Source: Nocardiopsis sp. FR4 (GTDB lineage: Bacteria > Actinomycetota > Actinomycetes > Streptosporangiales > Streptosporangiaceae). From it: a stretch of 64,000 nucleotides of DNA. Within the stretch, counting starts at the first letter, position 1. Each line of letters starts with the position of its first letter. The notes below the pieces were generated by a model. That model saw nothing but the letters and a program-made list of their open reading frames with translations, was not told the DNA's origin and ran no database searches. The stretch spans positions 1 through 64,000 of the forward strand of contig NZ_VWVV01000011.1 of the NCBI RefSeq assembly GCF_009830945.1. The letters are read 5' to 3'. Positions 29,062-37,196 of this stretch are shown piece by piece. A program made the translations under genes and the position numbers.

Positions 29062-29148
29062 CCCGGCTAACGCGGAATACCGCCGACGGCGGCGGACGGC
29101 TCCCGTCCGGCGAGGTGGGACCGCCCACACGTATGCGCTGCCGCGGGA

Positions 29149-29175
29149 ATGCTTCACGCCTTTATCGTGAAGCAT
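29149..29175. promoter_or_regulatory. Perfect inverted repeat between the PemK-like gene and proA
   Basis: ATGCTTCACG (29149-29158) and CGTGAAGCAT (29166-29175) around the AT-rich loop cctttat. A third half-like TTTCGTGAAATGC follows at about 29188. It lies in a 383-base stretch (29062-29444) without a credible gene and may be an operator or RNA hairpin ahead of proA. Confidence 0.45.
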
Positions 29176-29444
29176 ATGGCGGCTTCTTTCGTGAAATGCC
29201 GGAAAGGACGAGCCGTCAGGTTCCCGGAACGGCAGGAAAAACGCTGGTCCGGAGGGTGGAAACGGGCGGGTGGGGCGGACGGACCGGTTCTTCGGCGCGG
29301 CGGCGTCCGCGGGTCCCGGGCACCGCCGTGTGCCGGGGCGCGCACGGTTATACGCTGGAGGCGTTCACCCGGTTCCCGCAGTGACGCCCTCCGACGCCGC
29401 AGGGCTGGTGCGCCGGGATGGCCTCCCAACCAAGAGAGAACACC

Positions 29445-30719
29445 ATGAGCGACATCGAGCGTGAGGTCCACGCGGTGGCCGGACGTGCCAGGGACGCGGC
29501 GGCCGACCTCGCCCCGCTCAGCCGGGCGGTCAAGGACGCCGCCCTGCTGGCGATCGCCGACGCCCTGGTCAAGCGGTCCGACGAGATCACCGCGGCCAAC
29601 GCCGAGGACGTGGAGCGGGCCCGCCAGGGCGGCACCGGCCCGGCCATGATCGACCGGCTCACCCTGACCCCGCAGCGAATCGAGGCCATCGCCGAGGCCG
29701 TCCGCGAGATCGTCGAACTGCCCGACCCGGTGGGCGAGTCCGTGCGCGGAGGCGTGCTGCCCAACGGCCTGGACCTGCGCCAGATCCGGGTCCCGCTCGG
29801 TGTCATCGGCATCATCTACGAGGGCCGTCCCAACGTCACCGTGGACGCGGCGGCCCTGTGCCTCAAGAGCGGCAACGCGGCCCTGCTGCGCGGCTCCTCC
29901 TCGGCCTACTCCTCCAACACCGCCATCGTGGCCGTCCTGCGGGACGCCCTGGAGGGCACCGGAGTGCCGGTGGACGCCGTCCAGATGGTGCCCGGCCGCA
30001 CCCGCGAGTCCTCCACCGCGCTCATGCGGGCGCGCGGGCTGGTGGACGTGCTCATCCCGCGCGGCGGCGGCTCGCTCATCCAGGCCGTGGTCCGCGACTC
30101 CACCGTCCCGGTCATCGAGACCGGCGAGGGCCTGTGCCACGTCTACGTGGACGCCGACGCCGACCTGGACAAGGCGGTGGCCATCGCCACCAACGCCAAG
30201 GCCCAGCGCTGCTCGGTGTGCAACTCGGCGGAGACCCTCCTGGTGCACGAGGCGGTCGCTGAGGCGTTCCTGCCGCGTGTGCTGTCGGCGCTGGCCGAGA
30301 GCGGCGTGACGGTGCACGGCGACCCGCGCGTGCTCGAGGCCGCCGCCGCCCACGACACCGGGGCCACCGTGGTCGAGGCCACCGAGGAGGACTGGGCCAC
30401 CGAGTACCTGTCCATGGACCTGGCCGTGCGCGTGGTGCCCACCATCGACGAGGCGCTCGCGCACATCCGCGCCTACTCCACCCAGCACACCGAGGCGATC
30501 GTCACCGACTCGCTCAGCGCCTCCCGGTACTTCGTCGCCCGGGTCGACTCCGCCGCGGTCATGGTCAACGCCTCCACCCGGTTCACCGACGGGGGCGAGT
30601 TCGGGTTCGGTGCCGAGATCGGCATCTCCACCCAGAAACTGCACGCCAGGGGCCCCATGGGCCTGACCGAGATGACCTCCACCAAGTACGTCGTCACCGG
30701 GGACGGCCACCTCAGGTAG
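29445..30719 (+). CDS. proA: Gamma-glutamyl phosphate reductase
   Basis: 424 residues from the ATG at 29445 ([13 protein letters not shown]); an in-frame ATG at 29418 adds nine residues. It reduces gamma-glutamyl phosphate with NADPH, the second step of proline synthesis. [30 protein letters not shown] and the catalytic cysteine segment [15 protein letters not shown] (near 255) are diagnostic, as is the closing [17 protein letters not shown]. It is separated from proB by 3.2 kb. Confidence 0.96.
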   Translation: MSDIEREVHAVAGRARDAAADLAPLSRAVKDAALLAIADALVKRSDEITAANAEDVERARQGGTGPAMIDRLTLTPQRIEAIAEAVREIVELPDPVGESVRGGVLPNGLDLRQIRVPLGVIGIIYEGRPNVTVDAAALCLKSGNAALLRGSSSAYSSNTAIVAVLRDALEGTGVPVDAVQMVPGRTRESSTALMRARGLVDVLIPRGGGSLIQAVVRDSTVPVIETGEGLCHVYVDADADLDKAVAIATNAKAQRCSVCNSAETLLVHEAVAEAFLPRVLSALAESGVTVHGDPRVLEAAAAHDTGATVVEATEEDWATEYLSMDLAVRVVPTIDEALAHIRAYSTQHTEAIVTDSLSASRYFVARVDSAAVMVNASTRFTDGGEFGFGAEIGISTQKLHARGPMGLTEMTSTKYVVTGDGHLR

Positions 30720-30742
30720 TCCGGGACCGGGTAGTCCGGGAT

Positions 30743-30776
30743 CGCGGGGCCGTCCGCTCCGGCGGGCGGCCCCGCG
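30743..30776 (+). terminator. Terminator after proA
   Basis: 14-pair stem with one T-G pair (30743-30756 with 30763-30776) and a 6-base loop, 24 bases after proA. Two copies of gtagtccggga precede it. Confidence 0.65.
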
Positions 30777-31011
30777 GCGTGCGCGCGGACGGGAACCCGG
30801 GTGCGAACGCGGGCGAGAAAAGGACAGAAGTTCCGTTCGGTGTTGCCACCCGGGTGGTTTTCCCGCTGGAAACCTGGACAGAAGCGAATCTTCGCCTGTC
30901 ACGTATTCCCAAAACGAAGCTCGGTCGGTACTTTCTCTGTGGTGCCATGACGCTCATCCCCACCGTTCGGAGCGTCATCCCCCACGGTCACGACGAAAGG
31001 AATTCCCCCGA

Positions 31012-31983
31012 ATGAAGCTTCGGAGCAAGGTCGCGGCCATCGCCACGACCGCCCTGGCCATCGGCGGCGTCACGATGGCGGCGGCCCCCGCCCACGCGGA
31101 CCTCGTCACGCTGTGCTCGGGCCACGGCGGTGCGATCACCCTGCCCACGGACCTCGCGGTTCCGGCCGGCAAGAGCTGCTACCTGGACGGCACGGTCATC
31201 CAGGGCGACGTCACCGTCCGCCAGGGCGCCAACCTGCACATCGTGGGCGGTGAGATCGAGGGCCAGGTGATCGTCCAGAAGGACGGCTACTTCGACGCCC
31301 AGGAGAGCACCGTCGCTGACCGCGTGGTCAACCGCGGCTCCTACGGCACCTACCTGGAGGACAGCTCCGCCGGTGCCGCGCTGCGCACCGTCCCGGTCGA
31401 GGGCGGCAACACCGACGGCTTCGCCTACGTCGTGGACTCCTCCGTCCGCAACGTCAACGCCGAGGTCGGCTCCGTCTACCTCTCCGGCTCCCGGGTGAGC
31501 GGTGCCTTCAAGGCCACCGGTGTCGAGTACGCCGACATCTACGACTCCGTGGTGCGCGGCGCCCTGACCGTCACCGACCCGGCCAGCGGCGGCATCCTCT
31601 GCGACAGCGAGGTGATCGGCTCGGCCACCTACACCGGCGGTACCGGTCCCGTCGCGGTCGGCGCGGGCGAGACCGAGGGCTTCTGCTCCTCGGTCAACTA
31701 CGTCGACGGCGACCTCACCGTCACCGGCGTCAGCGGCGGCGTCTACATCGACAACAACATCGTCGGCGGCGACCTGGTCACCTCGGGCAACAACCCGACC
31801 GCCCAGATCGGCGACAACAACCGCGTCCGCGGCGGCGTCCTCACCCAGGAGGTCGCCCTGCGCAGCCTCTCCGCGGCCGTGGTCGAGGAGATCGAGGCCC
31901 ACGAGGAGGAGCTCGCCGAGGAGGTCGAGGAGGCCCGCTCCGAGACCATCGACGAGGCCATGGCCGCCGGTCCCGCCTTCTAG
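31012..31983 (+). CDS. Secreted beta-helix-like protein with acidic coiled-coil tail
   Basis: 323 residues. The Sec signal peptide ends AAPAHA-D at about residue 30; AAAGGA about ten bases upstream supports the ATG. Short repeating units such as GTVIQGDVTVRQGAN, LHIVGGEIEGQVIVQKDGY, SVRNVNAEVGSVYLSGS and GDLTVTGVSGGVYIDNN suggest a right-handed beta helix resembling bactofilin-like or polymer-binding folds. The last 45 residues (EEIEAHEEELAEEVEEARSE) form a strongly acidic helix. I do not recognise a named family. The gene stands alone, with a 292-base upstream region that is AT-richer at 30870-31010. Confidence 0.75.
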   Translation: MKLRSKVAAIATTALAIGGVTMAAAPAHADLVTLCSGHGGAITLPTDLAVPAGKSCYLDGTVIQGDVTVRQGANLHIVGGEIEGQVIVQKDGYFDAQESTVADRVVNRGSYGTYLEDSSAGAALRTVPVEGGNTDGFAYVVDSSVRNVNAEVGSVYLSGSRVSGAFKATGVEYADIYDSVVRGALTVTDPASGGILCDSEVIGSATYTGGTGPVAVGAGETEGFCSSVNYVDGDLTVTGVSGGVYIDNNIVGGDLVTSGNNPTAQIGDNNRVRGGVLTQEVALRSLSAAVVEEIEAHEEELAEEVEEARSETIDEAMAAGPAF

Positions 31984-32008
31984 GACCCGCGCCCGCCGTG
32001 CCGTCCCC

Positions 32009-32037
32009 GGCGCCGACGGCCCCCGGCCGTCGGCGCC
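32009..32037. terminator. Terminator between the beta-helix gene and the M48 gene
   Basis: 13-pair perfect stem (32009-32021 with 32025-32037) and loop CCC, between convergent genes. Confidence 0.7.
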
Positions 32038-32143
32038 GCCCCGAACCGGGCGGTGCCGTGCCTCCGGCGCGGGGTCCGGGGCCCCGCGCCGGGTACCGCG
32101 CGGCGCGGGCCGGTCCCGGGCCAGGGGAACCGTGCCCCAGGCG

Positions 32144-33202
32144 TCAGGAGGAGCCGTTGGCCGCCTGACCGGAGTCGCGCGAGGAGCCGTTGCGCCACCG
32201 GTCGGCGACGGTGTCGAAGATCTTCCCGCCCGCGCTGGCCGCGCTGCCCGCGACGTCGCGCAGGGTGCCCAGCAGCGGGTCGCCCGAGCGCTCCCACGCC
32301 TCCTTGTAGGACCTGGCCGCGCTGCGGGCCTCCTCGCCCACCCTGGCGTCGCGGTCGGAGGAGCGGCGCGGGTAGTCGCCGTTGAGGATGCGCTGGTAGG
32401 AGCCGCTCTCGATCCACCGGTGCAGTTCGGCCAGGCGCACCACCGCGAAGGGGTGGGTCTGGCCCACCAGGCTGAGCAGTTTGAGCAGGCCGTCACGGGC
32501 GTCGCCGCCGGACTCGTACTCGCGCGCCTGCTCCAGGAAGGCGTCGGGGTTCATCTCCACGAGCGTGGAGCCGCCCGCGAGCTTCATCAGCGCGCGCTTG
32601 GCCGCCTCGGGGTCCTGGCTGGCCAGGAGTCCGGCGCGGTCACAGGACAGCTCGGACTTGCGGTACCACTCCTCCAGCGCGGCGACGATGGCCTGGAGAC
32701 CGATGAAGCCCAGCGGCACCCACGCCACGCGCATGGCCAGGCGGACCAGGGCCAGCAGCATGGTGCGGTAGACGGCGTGGCCGCTGAGGATGTGGCCGAC
32801 CTCGTGGCCGATGACGAAGCGCTGCTCCTCGGCGCTGAGCAGCTCGAACAGGCCCGTGGTCATCACGATGAACGGGCGCTGGCTGCCGATCGCCATGGCG
32901 TTGGGCTTGGGGTTCATCTGGACGTACAGCTCGGGCACCTCGTCCAGGTCCAGGACGTAGGCGGCGTCGCGCACGTAGTCGTGCAGGTGCGGGAACTGGG
33001 TGGGGCCCACCCGCACCGCGCTGGAGAGGAACATCAGTCGCAGGGCCCGTTCGTTGAACAGGCCGGACATGCGCTTGAACACCTCGTCGAACCCGCGCAG
33101 CGAGCGCAGCGCCACCAGGGCGCCGCGGTCGGCGGGGTGTTCGTAGGCGCGGGGAGAGATCTCGGACAGCCGGACGCGGACGCGGTCTGGTGTGTTGGCC
33201 AT
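32144..33202 (-). CDS. M48 family zinc metalloprotease
   Basis: 352 residues. The zinc site is VIGHEVGHILSGH near residue 132, and a downstream SELSCDRAGL supplies the third ligand region typical of M48 (Ste24/HtpX-type). The segment MLLALVRLAMRVAWVPLGFIGLQAIVA after the HExxH is one or two membrane helices. The N-terminus has no signal peptide, so the active site faces the cytosol or membrane. The C-terminal 90 residues are polar and likely disordered. Substrate unknown; quality control of membrane proteins is typical for the family. Confidence 0.88.
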   Translation of the reverse strand: MANTPDRVRVRLSEISPRAYEHPADRGALVALRSLRGFDEVFKRMSGLFNERALRLMFLSSAVRVGPTQFPHLHDYVRDAAYVLDLDEVPELYVQMNPKPNAMAIGSQRPFIVMTTGLFELLSAEEQRFVIGHEVGHILSGHAVYRTMLLALVRLAMRVAWVPLGFIGLQAIVAALEEWYRKSELSCDRAGLLASQDPEAAKRALMKLAGGSTLVEMNPDAFLEQAREYESGGDARDGLLKLLSLVGQTHPFAVVRLAELHRWIESGSYQRILNGDYPRRSSDRDARVGEEARSAARSYKEAWERSGDPLLGTLRDVAGSAASAGGKIFDTVADRWRNGSSRDSGQAANGSS

Positions 33203-33455
33203 ATCGGCATGCTATGCGTCACGATCGCGCTTGGCCACGGTTCGGAGGGTCGAGATATGACTTGATTTTCACGGGCGGCCGAAGCACCGGGGAGAGCGCG
33301 GCCGGCACGCCGGGGAAGCAGGGCGCCGCGACGGCCGTTGTCCCTGGGCGAGGGGCGAACGGGGAGAAAAGGGGACGGCGGAACCCTCCGCCGTCGGCTA
33401 CTCTCGGTTGGCCGATCCCGGCAACGGCAACCTCCACGGCGAAACGGAGCGCACA

Positions 33456-34109
33456 GTGGCGCACGAAGCTTCCGGCGCCCCCCAGAGCGCGGGCCCCTCC
33501 GCGCGGAGGGGCGGTGCCAACCCGACCAAGGTCGGCATCATGGGCGGCACCTTCGACCCCATCCACCACGGGCACCTCGTGGCGGCCAGTGAGGTCGCGC
33601 ACCTCTTCGGACTCGACGAGGTCGTGTTCGTGCCCACCGGCCAGCCCTGGCAGAAGGACCCGGCCAAGGTCACCCCCTCCGAGGACCGCTACCTCATGAC
33701 GGTCATCGCCACCGCCGAGAACCCCCAGTTCCGGGTGGACCGGCTGGAGATCGACCGTTCCGGCCCCACCTACACCCTCGACACCCTGCGTGAGATGAGG
33801 GCCAAGTACGGGCCCGGCGTGGAGCTGTACTTCATCACCGGGGCCGACGCGCTGGGCGCCATCCTGAGCTGGCACAACGTCGACGAACTGTTCGAGCTCG
33901 CGCATTTCGTAGGCTGTAACCGTCCCGGTCACCATCTCAGCGATCCCGGACTGCCCGAGGGCAAGGTCTCCCTGGTGGAGGTTCCCGCGCTGGCCATCTC
34001 CTCGACCGAGTGCCGGGAACGGGTCCGCAAGGGCGAACCCATCTGGTACCTGGTCCCCGACGGCATCGTCCGCTACATCAACAAGACCGGGCTCTACCGA
34101 GAGACCTGA
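33456..34109 (+). CDS. nadD: Nicotinate-nucleotide adenylyltransferase
   Basis: 217 residues from the GTG at 33456 with CGGAG upstream; the frame is open to a TTG at 33408. It makes nicotinate adenine dinucleotide for NAD synthesis. The nucleotidyltransferase motifs [15 protein letters not shown] and [11 protein letters not shown] (ISSTxxR) are intact. The first 28 residues are a low-complexity extension. It is followed 17 bases later by rsfS, the usual order. Confidence 0.95.
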   Translation: MAHEASGAPQSAGPSARRGGANPTKVGIMGGTFDPIHHGHLVAASEVAHLFGLDEVVFVPTGQPWQKDPAKVTPSEDRYLMTVIATAENPQFRVDRLEIDRSGPTYTLDTLREMRAKYGPGVELYFITGADALGAILSWHNVDELFELAHFVGCNRPGHHLSDPGLPEGKVSLVEVPALAISSTECRERVRKGEPIWYLVPDGIVRYINKTGLYRET

Positions 34110-34126
34110 AAGGCAGCAAGCACAAC

Positions 34127-34525
34127 GTGACAGCCACCGACAGGGCGCTGGAGCTCGTCAAGGTCGCCGCCGAGGCCGCCTCCGACAAGCTCGCCCAGGA
34201 GATCATCGCCTACGACGTCAGCGAACAGCTGGTCATCACCGAGGCCTTCGTGCTGTGTTCGGCGCCCAACGACCGCCAGGTCCGCGCGATCGTCGAGGAG
34301 GTCGAGGACCAGCTCCGCCTCAAGGCCAACGCCAAGCCGGTCCGCCGCGAGGGCGAGCGCGACGGGCGCTGGGTGCTCCTGGACTACGCCGACATCGTCG
34401 TGCACATCCAGCACGAGGAGGAGCGCGGGTACTACGGTCTCGAACGGCTGTGGAAGGACTGCCCCGAGATCGACCTCCCCGAGAGCGCGCGCGGCGCCGA
34501 GCGCACCCCGCTGGACGAGCGGTAA
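34127..34525 (+). CDS. rsfS: Ribosomal silencing factor RsfS
   Basis: 132 residues from the GTG at 34127. RsfS binds L14 and blocks subunit joining when nutrients are low. The family core ELVKVAAEAASDKLAQEIIAYDVSEQLVITEAFVLCSAPNDRQVRAI and WVLLDYADIVVHIQHEEERGYYGLERLWKD is complete. It is in an operon with nadD and the phosphatase gene. Confidence 0.95.
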   Translation: MTATDRALELVKVAAEAASDKLAQEIIAYDVSEQLVITEAFVLCSAPNDRQVRAIVEEVEDQLRLKANAKPVRREGERDGRWVLLDYADIVVHIQHEEERGYYGLERLWKDCPEIDLPESARGAERTPLDER

Positions 34526-34571
34526 CGCCGCCGACCACCGTGACCCCACCCCGAGCGGAGAGACCCACCAC

Positions 34572-35195
34572 GTGAGTGACACGCCCCGCGTGCTGTTCTG
34601 GCGGCACGGACGCACGGCCTGGAACGCGGAGAACCGTTTCCAGGGGCAGACCGACATCGAACTCGACCCGGTCGGCCACGCCCAGGCCCGGCGGGCGGGC
34701 GAACTCCTCGCCTCCCTCAAGCCGGACGTCATCGTGGCCTCCGACCTGAAGAGGGCCGCCGACACCGCCGGGTACCTCTCCCGTGCCTCGGGGGTGCGCG
34801 TGGAGTTCGACAAGGGCCTGCGCGAGCGCTTCGGCGGTTCCTGGGAGGGGCTCACCGGAGCGGAGCTGTCCGCGCGCTGGCCGGCCGAGCACGCGCGGAT
34901 GGACATCCCCGACGGGGAGGCCATCGGCGAGGTCGGCGACCGGATGCGCGCCGCCATCGAGCGCGGGTTGGGCAAGACCCCGCCCGGGGGCCTGCTCGTC
35001 GTGGTCAGCCACGGCGCCGCGCTGCGCGTGGGCATCGCCCGCATGCTCGGTGTGGCCGACGAGCAACGGGAGATCCTGGGCCCGCTGAGCAACTGCTCCT
35101 GGTCGGTGATCCAGCGGCGCCGGGACCACTGGCGGCTGATGGAGCACAACGCGGCCAGCCTGCCCGAGCCGGTCGTGCTCAGCGACGACAGGTAA
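34572..35195 (+). CDS. Histidine phosphatase family protein
   Basis: 207 residues. The phosphohistidine motif FWRHGRTAWN is at the N-terminus; the second His is in VVVSHGAALRV, and the acid is in FGGSWEGLT. The gene after rsfS in actinobacteria is often this phosphatase, some members of which are glucosyl-3-phosphoglycerate phosphatases; that assignment is not supported here beyond position. Confidence 0.88.
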   Translation: MSDTPRVLFWRHGRTAWNAENRFQGQTDIELDPVGHAQARRAGELLASLKPDVIVASDLKRAADTAGYLSRASGVRVEFDKGLRERFGGSWEGLTGAELSARWPAEHARMDIPDGEAIGEVGDRMRAAIERGLGKTPPGGLLVVVSHGAALRVGIARMLGVADEQREILGPLSNCSWSVIQRRRDHWRLMEHNAASLPEPVVLSDDR

Positions 35196-35271
35196 CCGTT
35201 TCGACGTCGCGCCCGGATTCCGCTATGGTTCAGGGAGTCGGCGGTCCGCACGGCCCGATCGACTCCCTTAC

Positions 35272-35344
35272 GGGGCTATGGCGCAGTTGGTAGCGCGCCT
35301 CCATGGCATGGAGGAGGTCTGGGGTTCGAATCCCCATAGCTCCA
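35272..35344 (+). tRNA. tRNA-Ala(GGC), copy 1
   Basis: 73-base cloverleaf. Acceptor stem GGGGCTA with TAGCTCC (one G-T pair), anticodon arm CCTCC-ATGGCAT-GGAGG giving anticodon GGC, T arm TGGGG-TTCGAAT-CCCCA and discriminator A. CCA is not encoded. The body is identical to copies at 50940 and 54777. Confidence 0.97.
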
Positions 35345-35353
35345 CTCGACTCC

Positions 35354-35410
35354 GAGACGACCCTGTTCGGGGGCCTCCGGCCGCCTCACCGGGTCGTCTC
35401 GTCGTTTCTT
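35354..35410 (+). terminator. Terminator of tRNA-Ala copy 1
   Basis: 10-pair perfect stem GAGACGACCC (35354-35363) with 35391-35400, followed by the T-rich gtcgtttctt. The same stem, with minor changes, follows the other two tRNA copies. Confidence 0.75.
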
Positions 35411-35483
35411 CTGGGGGACGACCCCCGGCCCCCCGATGTGGGGCTTCGCCCCACGGGTGTTAGTTGGCCTGCCCAGGGTCCAC

Positions 35484-35620
35484 GGACTCGGGACGACCCC
35501 GCTCGCGCGTGACCGCGCCCGCCGGGTCGTCCTTCGTGTCTTCCGGGGGGAGACCCCCGGTGCGCCGCTCGGCCGCCGCGCCTCACGGCGCGGCCGCGGT
35601 GGTCCTCCGGCCTTCCGGTT
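35484..35620 (+). repeat. tRNA-Ala-linked repeat, second unit at locus 1
   Basis: A second version of the tRNA flank without a tRNA. It has the stem GGACGACCC (35491-35499) with GGGTCGTCC (35524-35532), a T-rich stretch, then agacccccggtgcgccgctc and cggccgccgcgcctcacggc. It matches 51021-51150 closely and 54857-54975 partly. Confidence 0.7.
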
Positions 35621-35651
35621 GCGGCCGGGGCGCGCGGTCCGCCGGGACGGG

Positions 35652-36302
35652 TCAGGGGGCGCCGTGCCGGCGCTTCCAGCCGACGTAGCCGCCCCGGAGG
35701 CTGCGGGCGCGGCGTCCCGTCCCGTTGAGCATCCGCACGGCGCGCGGGGACACCACGCAGTACGGCCCCTGGCAGTAGGCCACGACCGTCGCGTCCCACG
35801 GCAGCTCGTCCAGGCGCTCCTCCAGCTGCCGCGAGGGGATGGACACCGCGCCGGGCACGTGGTCCGCCTCGTACTCCCGCGGTGAGCGCAGGTCCACCAG
35901 CACGACCCCGCCGTCGCGCAGCAGCTCCTCCAGCTCCGGGCCGGTGACCGCGCTGACCGCCCCCTCCCGGCCCAGGTACGCCTCGATCTCGGCCCGCAGG
36001 TCGCTCGTCCTCTCCTCGGCGAACTCCTGGAACCTCCCCAGGAACCGGGACACCCCCGCGTCGCGCAGGGAGTAGTGGATCCGGGTGCCCTCACGCCGCG
36101 TGGACACCAGCCCCGCGGCGCGCAGCTGCTGCAGGTGCGCCGAGGTGTTCTTCAGCGGCAGACCGCCCCGCAGGGCCAGCTCCTCGACGGTGCACTCGCC
36201 CTGGTCCAGCAGGTCGAGCAGGCGCAGCCGGACCGGGGCGGAGAGCACCTTGCCCAGACGGGCCAGGTGCTCGTAGATCGGCGCTTCGGGGAAGTCAGTC
36301 AT
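35652..36302 (-). CDS. ArsR-type regulator fused to a rhodanese domain
   Basis: 216 residues from the ATG at 36302. Residues 10-95 are an ArsR winged helix (LGKVLSAPVRLRLLDLLDQGECTVEELALRGGLPLKNTSAHLQQLRAAGLVSTRREG). Residues 115-216 are a rhodanese domain whose active Cys is in VVAYCQGPYCVVS. Such fusions sense or act on sulfane sulfur or related thiol chemistry (family knowledge). The start overlaps the end of the MBL gene by 8 bases, so both come from one transcript with a single AT-rich operator at its head. Confidence 0.9.
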   Translation of the reverse strand: MTDFPEAPIYEHLARLGKVLSAPVRLRLLDLLDQGECTVEELALRGGLPLKNTSAHLQQLRAAGLVSTRREGTRIHYSLRDAGVSRFLGRFQEFAEERTSDLRAEIEAYLGREGAVSAVTGPELEELLRDGGVVLVDLRSPREYEADHVPGAVSIPSRQLEERLDELPWDATVVAYCQGPYCVVSPRAVRMLNGTGRRARSLRGGYVGWKRRHGAP

Positions 36303-37128
36303 AGGAGGGCAGGGCTCCGGTGAGGAAACGGATGTAGCGTTCGGCGTCGCGGGCGAGCAGTTCCTTGGCCCCGCCTGTGACGCTGGGCTCCCACCACCCG
36401 CCGTGGATCCGGTCGAAGTCCAGGTCGTCCACGGCGGCGACCACGCGGCGCACCAGGCGCTCGGGCAGGGGCAGGCGGTTCGGGGCACTGTACAGGAAGG
36501 TCACGTGGTGTCCGCCGGGCGTCACCATGATCGTGTCCCCCGTGAACAGCACCCCCCGGTCCAGGTGCAGGACCGCGCTGCCCGGGAAGTGCCCCCCGGT
36601 CTGGACGAGCGTCACCCCGGGCAGGGGCCGGTCCCGCCCGCCCCAGGTCCGCACCCGGTCGCTCGGCCGCTGGAGCCAGTGCGCGTCCGCCCCGGGCAGG
36701 GCGATCTCCGCCCCGAACAGGTCGGCCCACTCCACGGCGGCGCCGTACATGTGCGGGTGGCTCGACGCGACCGTGGTGATCCCGCCGAGCCGCCCGACCT
36801 CGGCCACGGCGTCCCGGTCCAGGAAGCCCGGCGGGTCCCACAACAGGTTGCCCTCCCGCGTCCGCACCAGGACGCCGCGGTGGCCCACGCCGAGCCCGGG
36901 CTCGACCCCGATGCCCAGGACGGATTCCTCCACGGGGCGCAGCACGGTGTGCAGGCCCTCGGCGGCCAGCTGCTCGCGGGTAGCCCAGCGGTGGCCGCCC
37001 GGGGGCACCCACTGGCGGTCGTCCTCGCAGACGGGGCAGTCCTCGGGAGCCGTCGCGGCCGGCGCCCGGTTGGCGCCGCAGGTGCGGCAGATCCAGTAGT
37101 TCGCGATGGCGGGGGACCGGGTGTCCAT
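36295..37128 (-). CDS. MBL-fold hydrolase with N-terminal zinc-ribbon
   Basis: 277 residues. The N-terminus holds a rubredoxin-like CRTCGANRAP-14-CPVCED zinc or iron knuckle (residues 14-38). The metallo-beta-lactamase fold follows, with SSHPHMYGAAVEWADLF, QTGGHFPGSAVLHLDRGVLFTGDTIMV and the closing GGWWEPSV. The first metal motif is SHPHMYG where HxHxDH is usual, so metal binding may be altered. Cotranscribed with the ArsR-rhodanese regulator. Thiol or persulfide detoxification is inferred. Confidence 0.82.
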   Translation of the reverse strand: MDTRSPAIANYWICRTCGANRAPAATAPEDCPVCEDDRQWVPPGGHRWATREQLAAEGLHTVLRPVEESVLGIGVEPGLGVGHRGVLVRTREGNLLWDPPGFLDRDAVAEVGRLGGITTVASSHPHMYGAAVEWADLFGAEIALPGADAHWLQRPSDRVRTWGGRDRPLPGVTLVQTGGHFPGSAVLHLDRGVLFTGDTIMVTPGGHHVTFLYSAPNRLPLPERLVRRVVAAVDDLDFDRIHGGWWEPSVTGGAKELLARDAERYIRFLTGALPSYD

Positions 37129-37154
37129 GGCGGGGCCTCGTCTCCATTTTCTCG

Positions 37155-37176
37155 TATTCTATTGAGTAATAGAATA
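37155..37176. promoter_or_regulatory. ArsR-type operator of the MBL/ArsR-rhodanese operon
   Basis: TATTCTATT (37155-37163) and AATAGAATA (37168-37176) are perfectly inverted with the spacer GAGT, 27 bases before the MBL start codon. It is AT-rich in a GC-rich window, as ArsR operators often are. Confidence 0.7.
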
Positions 37177-37196
37177 GAGGGTGGAGCGGACGGAAC

